From Lacticaseibacillus daqingensis (lineage in GTDB: Bacteria; Bacillota; Bacilli; Lactobacillales; Lactobacillaceae), in NCBI RefSeq assembly GCF_003946115.1, contig NZ_RHOH01000007.1:89800-153799 (forward strand): 64,000 nucleotides of DNA. The letters are read 5' to 3'. The notes under the pieces were generated by a model. That model saw only the letters and a list, made by a program, of their open reading frames with translations, was not told where the DNA came from and ran no database searches. Shown in pieces: positions 34,198 to 49,025 of this stretch (position 1 is the stretch's first letter; every line of letters begins with the position of its first letter). The position numbers were made by a program, and so were the translations under genes.

Positions 34198-37100
34198 ATT
34201 TCAATTCACGTACTCTCGTAGAGTGCGACCCTGACCCCCTCACCCCACTAAACGGGCCCGATTATTTCAATTCACGCACTCTCGTAGAGTGCGACCACGT
34301 CACGCTAAGACCCTTGCCTTTGCCCGTGATTTCAATTCACGCACTCTCGTAGAGTGCGACGCGGCTCAAGGAGCTGGTGGTTGCGGAGGGTGAATTTCAA
34401 TTCACGCACTCTCGTAGAGTTCGACTCGGTTGGTGAGAAACTGAGCGCGGTCGGTACATTTCAATTCACGCACTCTCGTAGAGTGCGACGCACATCCACT
34501 GACCATGCTCGAGTGACTCATCATTTCAATTCATGCACTCACGTAGAGTGCGACGAGTAGGGATACCAATGATTGTCATCTGTGAAAATTTCAATTCACG
34601 CACTCACGTAGAGTGCGACGCTAGATCAATACATGGATCGCTGGCTTTACAAATTTCAATTCACGCACTCACGTAGAGTGCGACGGCCATGAAGGCTTTT
34701 GCCTCACGCTGCATCTCATTTCAATTCACGCACTCACGTAGAGTGCGACTGTCGGTAGTCGTAGATGTGGTAGGTCTCCGCATTTCAATTCACGCACTCA
34801 CGTAGAGTGCGACGCGTGCGCTTGGCTAACCGCCAAGTGGGACTGATATTTCAATTCACGCACTCACGTAGAGTGCGACCGCGCCGTCAAACGGCGGCGC
34901 AAGGATCCCACAATATTTCAATTCACGCACTCACGTAGAGTGCGACCAGTCACGGGGTCAGGCTTTGGCGACGGCATCATTTCAATTCACGCACTCACGT
35001 AGAGTGCGACCTCCTTCAGCCAAAAGTCAGTGAACGTGTCTGATTTCAATTCACGCACTCACGTAGAGTGCGACATCAAGCAAGCAACTGAAACCGTGAA
35101 GCAAGAATTTCAATTCACGCACTCACGTAGAGTGCGACTCGGATAAACCCAGCGCTGCCTTAACTTGCTCTTATTTCAATTCACGCACTCACGTAGAGTG
35201 CGACGATCAAGGTGTCAGTCAAATCGACATCATGTCATTTCAATTCACGCACTCACGTAGAGTGCGACTGACTCAGCACGGTGCACTTGATGTAGCCCGC
35301 CGATTTCAATTCACGCACTCACGTAGAGTGCGACTATGTAGGAAACGAATCGGTTTCGTTCAAACATATTTCAATTTACGCACTCACGTAGAGTGCGACA
35401 GTCTTCTACAAAATCCTTTTCCATTGCTGTGATATTTCAATTCACGCACTCACGTAGAGTGCGACGCCGTGTTCTCGATGGCAGAGACACGCCGGGTTAT
35501 TTCAATTCACGCACTCACGTAGAGTGCGACTTGAGGTTGGTCAGGCACACCTCCAGCTCCCACTCATTTCAATTCACGCACTCACGTAGAGTGCGACGTG
35601 TAGCCTTCGTGTTCCTTCCCGTCTTTGTCCTTATTTCAATTCACGCACTCACGTAGAGTGCGACTCTAACTGGTGTGGTATCGGTGCCAGTTGGTCGAAT
35701 TTCAATTCACGCACTCACGTAGAGTGCGACTCAATCCAAGCGTTTTTACAATTCATAGGGAGATTTCAATTCACGCACTCACGTAGAGTGCGACAAGCGC
35801 TTTGGGCCAAGTTTGTTGCTTGGATCCAATTTCAATTCACGCACTCACGTAGAGTGCGACGATCGATGTTACAGGCGTACCGAAACGGCTCAAATTTCAA
35901 TTCACGCACTCACGTAGAGTGCGACTACGCAGACGCCCGCACTCACATGACGCTGATATTTCAATTCACGCACTCACGTAGAGTGCGACTGCGGAGCGGA
36001 TATAATAACAGGGTTTTCCAACTTATTTCAATTCACGCACTCACGTAGAGTGCGACAATGACGATATTTCATTGGAAAGCGGGTACTAATTTCAATTCAC
36101 GCACTCACGTAGAGTGCGACGCAATGAATCACACTTTGCTCAGCCGGGTATTGAATTTCAATTCACGCACTCACGTAGAGTGCGACCCGGCGGTAAACGA
36201 CAGCCACGAGACGTCTGAAATTTCAATTCACGCACTCACGTAGAGTGCGACGGAAGAGCAGTATCCGTTGTTCGCGGATGCCAAATTTCAATTCACGCAC
36301 TCACGTAGAGTGCGACACTGGCTGGTGTTTATGAAAGAGGTGCGAAATATTTCAATTCACGCACTCACGTAGAGTGCGACCTTGGAGGAGTAACTTAAGT
36401 ATAGCACCGTAAAATATTTCAATTCACGCACTCACGTAGAGTGCGACGATGAAGGGAGATCATCATGGGACTGACACTGATTTCAATTCACGCACTCACG
36501 TAGAGTGCGACCAGCTTGTCAGCAGACAGGATGTTGGTGCACCAATTTCAATTCACGCACTCACGTAGAGTGCGACCTTGGCAACACAACGAGCGCCGCC
36601 GAATTTTGATTTCAATTCACGCACTCACGTAGAGTGCGACCCTTGACGTTTTCGGTCGCTTGGAGTTCAGACTTATTTCAATTCACGCACTCACGTAGAG
36701 TGCGACGGTATTTCAAGGCGGGTAGGGTCGAAACGTTCGATTTCAATTCACGCACTCACGTAGAGTGCGACGGTAGACTGGTGATAAATAACGAAAGGGG
36801 AAACATTTCAATTCACGCACTCACGTAGAGTGCGACTGATACGCCGCCAACGGCCTCTCAGTACGTCAGATTTCAATTCACGCACTCACGTAGAGTGCGA
36901 CGCCATCGATAATCGAGTTTGCATAATCGTCGTATTTCAATTCACGCACTCACGTAGAGTGCGACCATTTCGTTTTCTTGCTCTTCGGTAATCACTGGAT
37001 TTCAATTCACGCACTCACGTAGAGTGCGACCATTTCGTTTTCTTGCTCTTCGGTAATCACTGGATTTCAATTCACGCACTCACGTAGAGTGCGACCATTT

Positions 37101-40100
37101 CGTTTTCTTGCTCTTCGGTAATCACTGGATTTCAATTCACGCACTCACGTAGAGTGCGACCATTTCGTTTTCTTGCTCTTCGGTAATCACTGGATTTCAA
37201 TTCACGCACTCACGTAGAGTGCGACCTTCGGGCCGGTCAGCATCGAGACTGGCACGTATATTTCAATTCACGCACTCACGTAGAGTGCGACAATATTCGC
37301 TCTGTTGCGCGATATAAGCGACTGATTTCAATTCACGCACTCACGTAGAGTGCGACAGGAAGCTAACAAGGCACTGCGCAAGGCTATCGATATTTCAATT
37401 CACGCACTCACGTAGAGTGCGACGCGGCCTTCGCTTGTGCTTGCTCGTGAGACTTGAATTTCAATTCACGCACTCACGTAGAGTGCGACAACAAGAAGCC
37501 GCGCTCCAAAGACATCGTCATATTTCAATTCACGCACTCACGTAGAGTGCGACGAACACACCAATCAAAGAGGTGGCGCGTCGAACTGATTTCAATTCAC
37601 GCACTCACGTAGAGTGCGACGCGATTCATCCGGTTCATGATCACGTGGTGGTATTTCAATTCACGCACTCACGTAGAGTGCGACCGTATCATATCCAGCG
37701 CGTGCACGTTGGGATTATTTCAATTCACGCACTCACGTAGAGTGCGACTGGTTGTTGCGCTTGCGATTAACTGGCACCTGTGATTTCAATTCACGCACTC
37801 ACGTAGAGTGCGACGCAAGCACTGTTTATATCACTGAGACGGAACACAAGATTTCAATTCACGCACTCACGTAGAGTGCGACGCAAGCACTTCGCACCGT
37901 ATGCACTGGCTTGGAAATTTCAATTCACGCACTCACGTAGAGTGCGACAGGCGTTACGGTACCAGCGGCATACGCGTTGATATTTCAATTCACGCACTCA
38001 CGTAGAGTGCGACGCAATGATCGCAACTATCGCACTGGCGACTACTTGATTTCAATTCACGCACTCACGTAGAGTGCGACTGGCGCCACCCTAGACGAAA
38101 AGGGCGGCATCTTGGAATTTCAATTCACGCACTCACGTAGAGTGCGACCAAGGCAATCACTTATCAACGTAAGGAGCTCAAATTTCAATTCACGCACTCA
38201 CGTAGAGTGCGACGGTGATGGCGGCGCGTGGGTCAACGCGGCTATCATTTCAATTCACGCACTCACGTAGAGTGCGACTCTACGCCGATGCCCGCACACA
38301 CATGACGCTGATATTTCAATTCACGCACTCACGTAGAGTGCGACGAGGAAATTATGCAGATCACTTTAGCAGGTAAAATTTCAATTCACGCACTCACGTA
38401 GAGTGCGACGTGACCTTGCCCGCACTCCCTCCGTCTGCTTTGGTATTTCAATTCACGCACTCACGTAGAGTGCGACAGTATCAGCCAGTAGCTCACCCGC
38501 ATAGTACGCATTTCAATTCACGCACTCACGTAGAGTGCAACAGCCTGCGGAATCATGTTCTTGAGCGCGTAGGTATTTCAATTCACGCACTCACGTAGAG
38601 TGCGACGGCTGGGCGACATTTTCACAGCACCACTGCAAATTTCAATTCACGCACTCACTTAGAGTGCGACTTCATACCATTCGAGCCTTATGTGGTTATC
38701 CTCATTTCAATTCACGCACTCACGTAGAGTGCGACGTAATTCTAGCACCTCTTTAATTACATTGATAATTTCAATTCACGCACTCACGTAGAGTGCGACT
38801 ACGGGTCACGTTGAGCTGGTTACTATTAGATTATTTCAATTCACGCACTCACGTAGAGTGCGACATCTTGGTAAAGCTTTCCAGTGTCGCGAATTGGAAT
38901 TTCAATTCACGCACTCACGTAGAGTGCGACATGGTTGGCGACATTACAGACGCGTCCGATAGTCTATTTCAATTCACGCACTCACGTAGAGTGCGACTGA
39001 CCTTCGTACTGCTCGTGGCCGCCTGAGCAATTTCAATTCACGCACTCACGTAGAGTGCGACTTATTGGCGGCGTCCTTCTGACTTCCACTTTCTGATTTC
39101 AATTCACGCACTCACGTAGAGTGCGACGGTGCTCAAAGTCAGGACAATCGAATGTTGTAATTTCAATTCACGCACTCACGTAGAGTGCGACGTGGTTCCT
39201 CGATGATCTGACCGTTACCGGCGTATTTCAATTCACGCACTCACGTAGAGTGCGACGCACGTCTTTGTCGTGCCCCTTGTCAATGGAAATTTCAATTCAC
39301 GCACTCACGTAGAGTGCGACCTTACAAGCTTCATTGCTCGCCCTCCCCATACCGATTTCAATTCACGCACTCACGTAGAGTGCGACTGGTGAGGCTATCC
39401 GTTTTGTCGCCAGCACGGTTATTTCAATTCACGCACTCACGTAGAGTGCGACAAGGTCGAGCGCCGTCACACTGCCGTCTTTGTCATTTCAATTCACGCA
39501 CTCACGTAGAGTGCGACCGTAAACACGGGCGCATATACGGGCGGCACAAAAATTTCAATTCACGCACTCACGTAGAGTGCGACACGAACCCGAACGAAAC
39601 GACCAAAGACCACGCATTTCAATTCACGCACTCACGTAGAGTGCGACATTGGCATGAAAGCGACCGGTGACCCAGACATATTTCAATTCACGCACTCACG
39701 TAGAGTGCGACTTGCTTCACGGCTGCCGATCTTAGCCTCGGTGTCATTTCAATTCACGCACTCACGTAGAGTGCGACGCAGACACGGCTGGAGTTCTTCA
39801 ACAAAACGCTATTTCAATTCACGCACTCACGTAGAGTGCGACGCCGCTGACAGCGATGAAAACGACAAGTCAATCATTTCAATTCACGCACTCACGTAGA
39901 GTGCGACGACGCAAGTATGTGGCGGGATTCCGTCGATTAGATTTCAATTCACGCACTCACGTAGAGTGCGACAGGTGAAGCCGCAGCTACTGCGCGCAAC
40001 GCCGAATTTCAATTCACGCACTCACGTAGAGTGCGACAGTAACCCGGGTCAGCGCTATTCAGAGCTCTCATTTCAATTCACGCACTCACGTAGAGTGCGA

Positions 40101-43100
40101 CGAACGTGCTTGACCAGGTTGTCCTGAATACCAAATTTCAATTCACGCACTCACGTAGAGTGCGACCCTTGTCGCTATCCTCGACATGGCGCACCATGTT
40201 ATTTCAATTCACGCACTCACGTAGAGTGCGACCCACAACAAAAAACTAAGTAGCGCCGACCAATCATTTCAATTCACGCACTCACGTAGAGTGCGACAAT
40301 GCCGCCCGCGCCATCTTCAGGCGTGCGTTCAATTTCAATTCACGCACTCACGTAGAGTGCGACTGCACGAATGTCTTGGTTCGCGATGTCGTCAGATTTC
40401 AATTCACGCACTCACGTAGAGTGCGACGGATACTGGTATGGCTCGTGGCCACCGCGTCAGCATTTCAATTCACGCACTCACGTAGAGTGCGACGACACTG
40501 ATGCTTATTGATTCCGGGGAGCCGATATTTCAATTCACGCACTCACGTAGAGTGCGACCGGCTTCGCAGCGGGTTATCTAATCGCTGATACATTTCAATT
40601 CACGCACTCACGTAGAGTGCGACAAGGCATTCAAATAATCTAGGAGGAAATTAATTATTTCAATTCACGCACTCACGTAGAGTGCGACACGATTGACCAC
40701 GACGGCTCAAGGTGAAAAGTGATTTCAATTCACGCACTCACGTAGAGTGCGACGGTCAGTGGAGATGGCCACGCGATATGGTATCCAAATTTCAATTCAC
40801 GCACTCACGTAGAGTGCGACTGATAGACATCCCTTCTGTCACCCCAGCGCGTGATTTCAATTCACGCACTCACGTAGAGTGCGACTTACATTGCGACCTA
40901 CGCGCTGTCTATCATCGAATTTCAATTCACGCACTCACGTAGAGTGCGACTCCTTAGCGATGCTGCGGAACTCCTTCCGCATATTTCAATTCACGCACTC
41001 ACGTAGAGTGCGACCTCTTGGCGGATAATGAATCCGGGAAGGAGGTATTTCAATTCACGCACTCACGTAGAGTGCGACGTGGCCGGACGTGCAGATTGAG
41101 GAGGACAAGCATATTTCAATTCACGCACTCACGTAGAGTGCGACACGGTGCCGGCGGAGTTATCCTACATCGTGGTATTTCAATTCACGCACTCACGTAG
41201 AGTGCGACAGGCGATACAAGCATTGAAGGCGATTCGCTTGATATTTCAATTCACGCACTCACGTAGAGTGCGACCTAAAACAAAAACGGGTCAAAAACTT
41301 TGGTCTATTTCAATTCACGCACTCACGTAGAGTGCGACAGCGTACTTGTATGAACACTTCGACTTGTCAACATTTCAATTCACGCACTCACGTAGAGTGC
41401 GACCCGATTGGAGGGTAGTATATGGATTTATTAGTTATTTCAATTCACGCACTCACGTAGAGTGCGACACTTGGCACTCCGGCAGATGGCGTTATCTCCA
41501 AATTTCAATTCACGCACTCACGTAGAGTGCGACGGATCAGCGCCTCGTTGATACAAAAGACACCTATATTTCAATTCACGCACTCACGTAGAGTGCGACG
41601 TTTGGTGGATCGGGTACAACAATGATGGCTTGTATTTCAATTCACGCACTCACGTAGAGTGCGACCTACGATACTAAGCCCAACGACGCGTTGGTCTATG
41701 ATTTCAATTCACGCACTCACGTAGAGTGCGACGGTTGCAGGGTATGCCAAGCTGGTAAGCCGAACAATTTCAATTCACGCACTCACGTAGAGTGCGACAG
41801 CTAAGCAGCATCGGCATCGGGTGACAGTTGAATTTCAATTCACGCACTCACGTAGAGTGCGACCTGACAAGTGGCGTGATCGCCGTGAGGTGCAAAACAT
41901 TTCAATTCACGCACTCACGTAGAGTGCGACGTTGACGCGAAGCACCCACCGCGCGAATCGTCCTAATTTCAATTCACGCACTCACGTAGAGTGCGACCTA
42001 GCGTGGTTGCTCGGCTATCAGATTGAGGAGATTTCAATTCACGCACTCACGTAGAGTGCGACCACAACCAGAACCCGATCGCCATTGCTGATTGTATTTC
42101 AATTCACGCACTCACGTAGAGTGCGACGGTCAACCGAATATCTGTGTGAGCGCAGCTTAGGGCATTTCAATTCACGCACTCACGTAGAGTGCGACCACAG
42201 TCTTACATGAATATGCTAGTTAAACCGTTATTTCAATTCACGCACTCACGTAGAGTGCGACCGGTCGAATTGCAGGGTCTGCCATCGCTGCACTAAATTT
42301 CAATTCACGCACTCACGTAGAGTGCGACATTTAGGTTCGCCAGAGGCGGCCTTTTTGATTGATTTCAATTCACGCACTCACGTAGAGTGCGACATTTGGA
42401 GTCAGCTGATTATCGGTGTCTTAAGTGATTTCAATTCACGCACTCACGTAGAGTGCGACCGAGATCGAGCGCTACGGCTTGCAGGACTGCGAATTTCAAT
42501 TCACGCACTCACGTAGAGTGCGACCAAAGACTTGCATCACATCATGTTGGACACATCATTTCAATTCACGCACTCACGTAGAGTGCGACGCCCTAGTTGT
42601 TCAATCTCGGCCATGGTTAACATATTTCAATTCACGCACTCACGTAGAGTGCGACAACCCACGCAGTGCGGCCGAAGAAGCCTACTTATTTCAATTCACG
42701 CACTCACGTAGAGTGCGACGCGCTGGCCAGCGATGAGAAGCGGCTCGATTCACTATTTCAATTCACGCACTCACGTAGAGTGCGACTGCCGCTTGGTCTC
42801 GTCCGTGTAGGCCTGCTTATTTCAATTCACGCACTCACGTAGAGTGCGACACGGCCCGCCGCTACCTGGTGGAACTGTGTGATATTTCAATTCACGCACT
42901 CACGTAGAGTGCGACCCGCGACGGTATCAGCATGGACGAGGCGATCAAATTTCAATTCACGCACTCACGTAGAGTGCGACAACTCTGTTGGCACATGCGA
43001 TCAGTTCCTCCAAAATTTCAATTCACGCACTCACGTAGAGTGCGACTCGGCCTACACATAATCACGGCTTCACAGTTAGATTTCAATTCACGCACTCACG

Positions 43101-46100
43101 TAGAGTGCGACGCTGATGATTCGCGCTACTATGATCCAGAGTTATTTCAATTCACGCACTCACGTAGAGTGCGACGTTCAATTTTTCTAGATCTTCCAAT
43201 TTTTCTTTATTTCAATTCACGCACTCACGTAGAGTGCGACTTGTGGCAATGTCGCACCAGAAGCAACAAGCGCTATTTCAATTCACGCACTCACGTAGAG
43301 TGCGACGCAGGCCTGCCGTTGCAACGCACGGTTAGAATTATTTCAATTCACGCACTCACGTAGAGTGCGACCCATTGCGTCGCTGTATGCTACTCATTAC
43401 TTTAATTTCAATTCACGCACTCACGTAGAGTGCGACCTGGTACGAGCAACTCTAACCGCTTCGGGCCAATGAATATTTCAATTCACGCACTCACGTAGAG
43501 TGCGACGACACGGTACCCGATGCTGGCATTGCAGACGTGATTTCAATTCACGCACTCACGTAGAGTGCGACATTGCGGCGCCGTTTAATTGATCCTTGAT
43601 AACTTATTTCAATTCACGCACTCACGTAGAGTGCGACCAGATAAGCGTCCACGACTTCGCCACCGCGGAAATTTCAATTCACGCACTCACGTAGAGTGCG
43701 ACTACAAAACTTAAGCCATTAGGAGGCTACTACCATATTTCAATTCACGCACTCACGTAGAGTGCGACCGTGGTGATGCCGAAGTGCATGTCGTATAACG
43801 ATTTCAATTCACGCACTCACGTAGAGTGCGACGGCAGTTGGTCATAATCATCGGTGCCAAATTTCGGATTTCAATTCACGCACTCACGTAGAGTGCGACG
43901 GTGATAGTGGTGGTTATGGTAGTGTCTCCTTATTTCAATTCACGCACTCACGTAGAGTGCGACAACACCGTCCACTGTAAGATCTGGATGATTCTTATTT
44001 CAATTCACGCACTCACGTAGAGTGCGACGCTTCGGTTGGCGGAGCAATGGGCGGCGGAAAATTTCAATTCACGCACTCACGTAGAGTGCGACGCGGTTAA
44101 GCTGGTGCTTGTCAACGTCAGCCATATTTCAATTCACGCACTCACGTAGAGTGCGACTATCGCGAGCTGTTTAATATAACCAAATTCCTCATTTCAATTC
44201 ACGCACTCACGTAGAGTGCGACGCAAGTATGACAGACGAAGGAAAGATGTATGCAGTATTTCAATTCACGCACTCACGTAGAGTGCGACTACTACAGCCA
44301 AGGGCTGACGCGATTTGAAGTATCATTTCAATTCACGCACTCACGTAGAGTGCGACGATTTTGCGCTTACCTGGTCGATGATTCAGAGAGTGATTTCAAT
44401 TCACGCACTCACGTAGAGTGCGACTGCGCCAGCCTTTGCTAACTTCCACGCGTTGTTATTTCAATTCACGCACTCACGTAGAGTGCGACATCTTGGATTC
44501 AAATTCTGGTTCGCAATCATTATTTCAATTCACGCACTCACGTAGAGTGCGACGGCCAGCGTCTACTTGAGTGACGATGGGTATCTATTTCAATTCACGC
44601 ACTCACGTAGAGTGCGACCGTCAGCGGGTCGGTGCTGTGTAGCTCGTCTGGATTTCAATTCACGCACTCACGTAGAGTGCGACCTCATCGTCAGCCATCC
44701 ATCGTCTTCCCAACCATTTCAATTCACGCACTCACGTAGAGTGCGACGGTGTCAAACCCAACTGAATGGCCTACTTTAGTATTTCAATTCACGCACTCAC
44801 GTAGAGTGCGACTGGAACCGTCGTAAGTCAGTGCCTTTCTTGTAATTTCAATTCACGCACTCACGTAGAGTGCGACCCGGGGCATCGTGGCAATGCAGCC
44901 CCCGGGAGTCATTTCAATTCACGCACTCACGTAGAGTGCGACTTCACAGCGTCCTTGATTGCCGCCTCGGACTGATTTCAATTCACGCACTCACGTAGAG
45001 TGCGACAGCCTTTTCTTGCGCTTCGTCCACGACCTGCTATTTCAATTCACGCACTCACGTAGAGTGCGACGCGACAGGCACGAGCAAGGCGTGCCGTGGG
45101 CTTATTTCAATTCACGCACTCACGTAGAGTGCGACCGTACGCCCTAGCACCTTTCCGGTGTCGTGGTCATTTCAATTCACGCACTCACGTAGAGTGCGAC
45201 GGCGCGCTTGTGTTGCCAGCGTTGAGACTGATAATTTCAATTCACGCACTCACGTAGAGTGCGACCCGATACCACCGGCCGTGGCCACACCCAGCAGATT
45301 ATTTCAATTCACGCACTCACGTAGAGTGCGACGACAGAGATAATCTCACCTGCGGGGAGGTTAAAATTTCAATTCACGCACTCACGTAGAGTGCGACGAT
45401 ACCTGACGGCTGTGGTGTCGCAGTAGCTCCAATTTCAATTCACGCACTCACGTAGAGTGCGACGGACGAACACTCCAGTCGATGCAAACAATCACGATTT
45501 CAATTCACGCACTCACGTAGAGTGCGACCATAGACGCGGCGCAAAAGGCTATCGATGCCGCATTTCAATTCACGCACTCACGTAGAGTGCGACGGATTTC
45601 ACTATGCAGCTCAGCGGCGGCAGCATATTTCAATTCACGCACTCACGTAGAGTGCGACATTCGGCGCGGCTGTCCTGATGGTCGGTGCAGATTTCAATTC
45701 ACGCACTCACGTAGAGTGCGACGGTCCCAGCATACCGTCATCGTGGACGCCCAGCATTTCAATTCACGCACTCACGTAGAGTGCGACGAACGTGTGGACA
45801 ATCAACTCGACTTCTGGACATTTCAATTCACGCACTCACGTAGAGTGCGACCCGTTTGCCAGCATCAGCGCGGTCCAGCTCAAATTTCAATTCACGCACT
45901 CACGTAGAGTGCGACCCGCAGTCACACTGGCACAGCCAACATGCCGATCATTTCAATTCACGCACTCACGTAGAGTGCGACCTCCGGTCAGCTCAAAGAC
46001 ACCGACGCCTTTCTATTTCAATTCACGCACTCACGTAGAGTGCGACCATGGCCGCATAGGAGGAAAATCATGAACAAAGTTATTTCAATTCACGCACTCA

Positions 46101-48847
46101 CGTAGAGTGCGACGCTAAGCGTGCGCGAGGAGTTGATTTGGCACAAATTTCAATTCACGCACTCACGTAGAGTGCGACTACTCATCTCGCGCCTCCCGTG
46201 TGGTCTTTGCAATTTCAATTCACGCACTCACGTAGAGTGCGACTCGTATGTGAGCGTTGCGCCTGCGGTAATTCCCGATTTCAATTCACGCACTCACGTA
46301 GAGTGCGACCGTCTTCAGCGCGGACAGGTTGACCGCATCGATATTTCAATTCACGCACTCACGTAGAGTGCGACTTGCCCCACCCACTTGGTGCCATCCG
46401 ACTTGTAATTTCAATTCACGCACTCACGTAGAGTGCGACCTCGACCAGCTTGGTGATTTCAGGCAATAACTTAATTTCAATTCACGCACTCACGTAGAGT
46501 GCGACGCGGCGTCTTTACTATCAGTCTGTGATTTGTTGTAATTTCAATTCACGCACTCACGTAGAGTGCGACCGTTCCATTTCCGCCTAGGGCTTTGTAG
46601 CTGCGATTTCAATTCACGCACTCACGTAGAGTGCGACGTGTCTGGCGCGTGGAGGGAACCGGCGAAATCGTATTTCAATTCACGCACTCACGTAGAGTGC
46701 GACTCGTTACTCGGGTCAAGCGTGCCATTGAGTGTATCATTTCAATTCACGCACTCACGTAGAGTGCGACCGTTATGCTGGTGCATCTGCTTCGGCCACA
46801 ATCATTTCAATTCACGCACTCACGTAGAGTGCGACGCGGCCTCCGTGGAAAGGGGTCGCTTTTTATGTATTTCAATTCACGCACTCACGTAGAGTGCGAC
46901 TATGACGTTGGGAAATTACCTGATCCCTGTAAATTTCAATTCACGCACTCACGTAGAGTGCGACGCCGCATTTAAGATACCAAAACGCCTACAATCATTT
47001 CAATTCACGCACTCACGTAGAGTGCGACAGCATGGTTTCGGTGAATTCCCCCGCATAATCATTTCAATTCACGCACTCACGTAGAGTGCGACTCGCTTGA
47101 TGTTGCCATGATTAGTCCTCCGTATATTTCAATTCACGCACTCACGTAGAGTGCGACGGTAGCTGTAACCCGGTAAAGACGGGTCGGAACAATTTCAATT
47201 CACGCACTCACGTAGAGTGCGACCCTTCTTGACGATAGGAGTTGCCAGCAGTTCGGATTTCAATTCACGCACTCACGTAGAGTGCGACCGGGCAACGCCT
47301 CGATTATCACGGGGAAAGATATTTCAATTCACGCACTCACGTAGAGTGCGACCTTGCCAAACAGCCGCAACGTGATTTTTGTTTATTTCAATTCACGCAC
47401 TCACGTAGAGTGCGACGACGATGCTTTCATGACGCACCCCGAATGGATTATTTCAATTCACGCACTCACGTAGAGTGCGACCTCAAGAAACGCATTGCTT
47501 CGGAGCGCGGCAATATTTCAATTCACGCACTCACGTAGAGTGCGACAATCAACTTAGTAACGCCCTCCACAGCAGCTCATTTCAATTCACGCACTCACGT
47601 AGAGTGCGACTCCTTGGGAACCGCTTAGGTCGGCAATATAGGTATTTCAATTCACGCACTCACGTAGAGTGCGACTCATGTTTAATCTTCCTTTCAGTTC
47701 TTGATTTATTTCAATTCACGCACTCACGTAGAGTGCGACGACGTTTATCATTTCCACCGCCGGGTTCGATATATTTCAATTCACGCACTCACGTAGAGTG
47801 CGACGGTCTGCACAATGTGCATACCCTTGGCGGAGACCAATTTCAATTCACGCACTCACGTAGAGTGCGACGCAACTTCTTCACCAAGGTGGTTGTACCG
47901 GGTATTTCAATTCACGCACTCACGTAGAGTGCGACCCGAAATCAAAGCGCTCATCGGCGTAGTATATATTTCAATTCACGCACTCACGTAGAGTGCGACC
48001 TTACGCCCCCAAGCGTTTGATGTCATCCAGCTCAAATTTCAATTCACGCACTCACGTAGAGTGCGACCTCCGGTCAGCTCAAAGACACTGATGCCTTCTT
48101 ATTTCAATTCACGCACTCACGTAGAGTGCGACTGTTACCAAGAAGGTAATCAACCGATACATGGAATTTCAATTCACGCACTCACGTAGAGTGCGACGGC
48201 AATATCGGTTACCCGATTCAGGCAGGCATATTTCAATTCACGCACTCACGTAGAGTGCGACGCCAAAGCGGTCGACAAACCTAATCCTTGGATATTTCAA
48301 TTCACGCACTCACGTAGAGTGCGACGGTACCGTCTTCGATCCAGATGCCAAGCTTGGAATTTCAATTCACGCACTCACGTAGAGTGCGACGGGAAGTGCG
48401 GTAACGTCGAAGCCGCGTCTGCATTTCAATTCACGCACTCACGTAGAGTGCGACGGCAACACAGGCAGACTTCGATAATTTCTGATAATTTCAATTCACG
48501 CACTCACGTAGAGTGCGACATCCAGTCCGATCTTGTCAACGCCGATCTTTCTGATTTCAATTCACGCACTCACGTAGAGTGCGACAGCTCTGTCGGAAAG
48601 CTGAGGATATCCCCTTTTGAATTTCAATTCACGCACTCACGTAGAGTGCGACCAAGGCCGCTACTGACAGCGGTGGCACGGTCAAATTTCAATTCACGCA
48701 CTCACGTAGAGTGCGACACAGCTGATCTCGAAGCTTCAATACCTGTAACAATTTCAATTCACGCACTCACGTAGAGTGCGACGCAATAGACCCGCTGGGC
48801 TCGCCTCCAAGACTTATTTCAATTCACGCACTCACGTAGAGTGCGAC
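34198..48847 (-). CRISPR. type I-C CRISPR array, 225 repeats by hand count
   Basis: The repeat is 32 bp. In crRNA orientation (minus strand) it begins GTCGCACTC, has the stem CGCACTC/GAGTGCG and ends GTGAATTGAAAT, the I-C pattern. I located every repeat end by eye: 225 repeats, 224 spacers, mostly 32-36 bp (one of 38), mean period 65.3 bp. The leader is at the right, so the left is the oldest end. There, repeats 1-5 carry CTCTCG instead of CTCACG, and repeats 1, 4 and 6 have further changes. Single substitutions recur near 35380, 38540 and 38657. Short repeating reading frames across the array are artefacts. Confidence 0.98.
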
Positions 48848-48954
48848 CGCAACATAATGTGTAGAGGGCTTCCCTAAACCTAGATATTGCGGCTAGTAAT
48901 CATTTCACTCATAATAATAAGGTAATTTCTCCACAAAAACAACGAATCTATCGT
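48848..48954 (-). promoter_or_regulatory. CRISPR leader and array promoter
   Basis: The AT-rich sequence between the cas3 terminator and the first repeat. It holds TTGTTT (-35, 48937-48942), a 17-nt spacer and TATTAT (-10, 48914-48919). RNA would start near 48907, giving about 60 nt before the first repeat. It is also the expected site of new spacer insertion. Confidence 0.75.
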
Positions 48955-49006
48955 AAAAAAAGGTGCGAATCTGCCGAGCATGTTATGTTCGACATCGTTT
49001 CGCACC
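48955..49006 (-). terminator. terminator of the cas operon
   Basis: GGTGCGAA pairs with TTCGCACC (48962-48969 with 48999-49006), followed by seven T on the minus strand. It separates the cas transcript from the array, so the array needs its own promoter. Confidence 0.9.
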
Positions 49007-49025
49007 AGCCAACTTATATAGTAAC

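Noticed and set aside
34354..48774. Many 60-150-codon frames with repeated THSRRVR or NSRTHVECD segments
   Set aside because: They are translations of the CRISPR repeat in different frames joined by spacers, with no ribosome sites.
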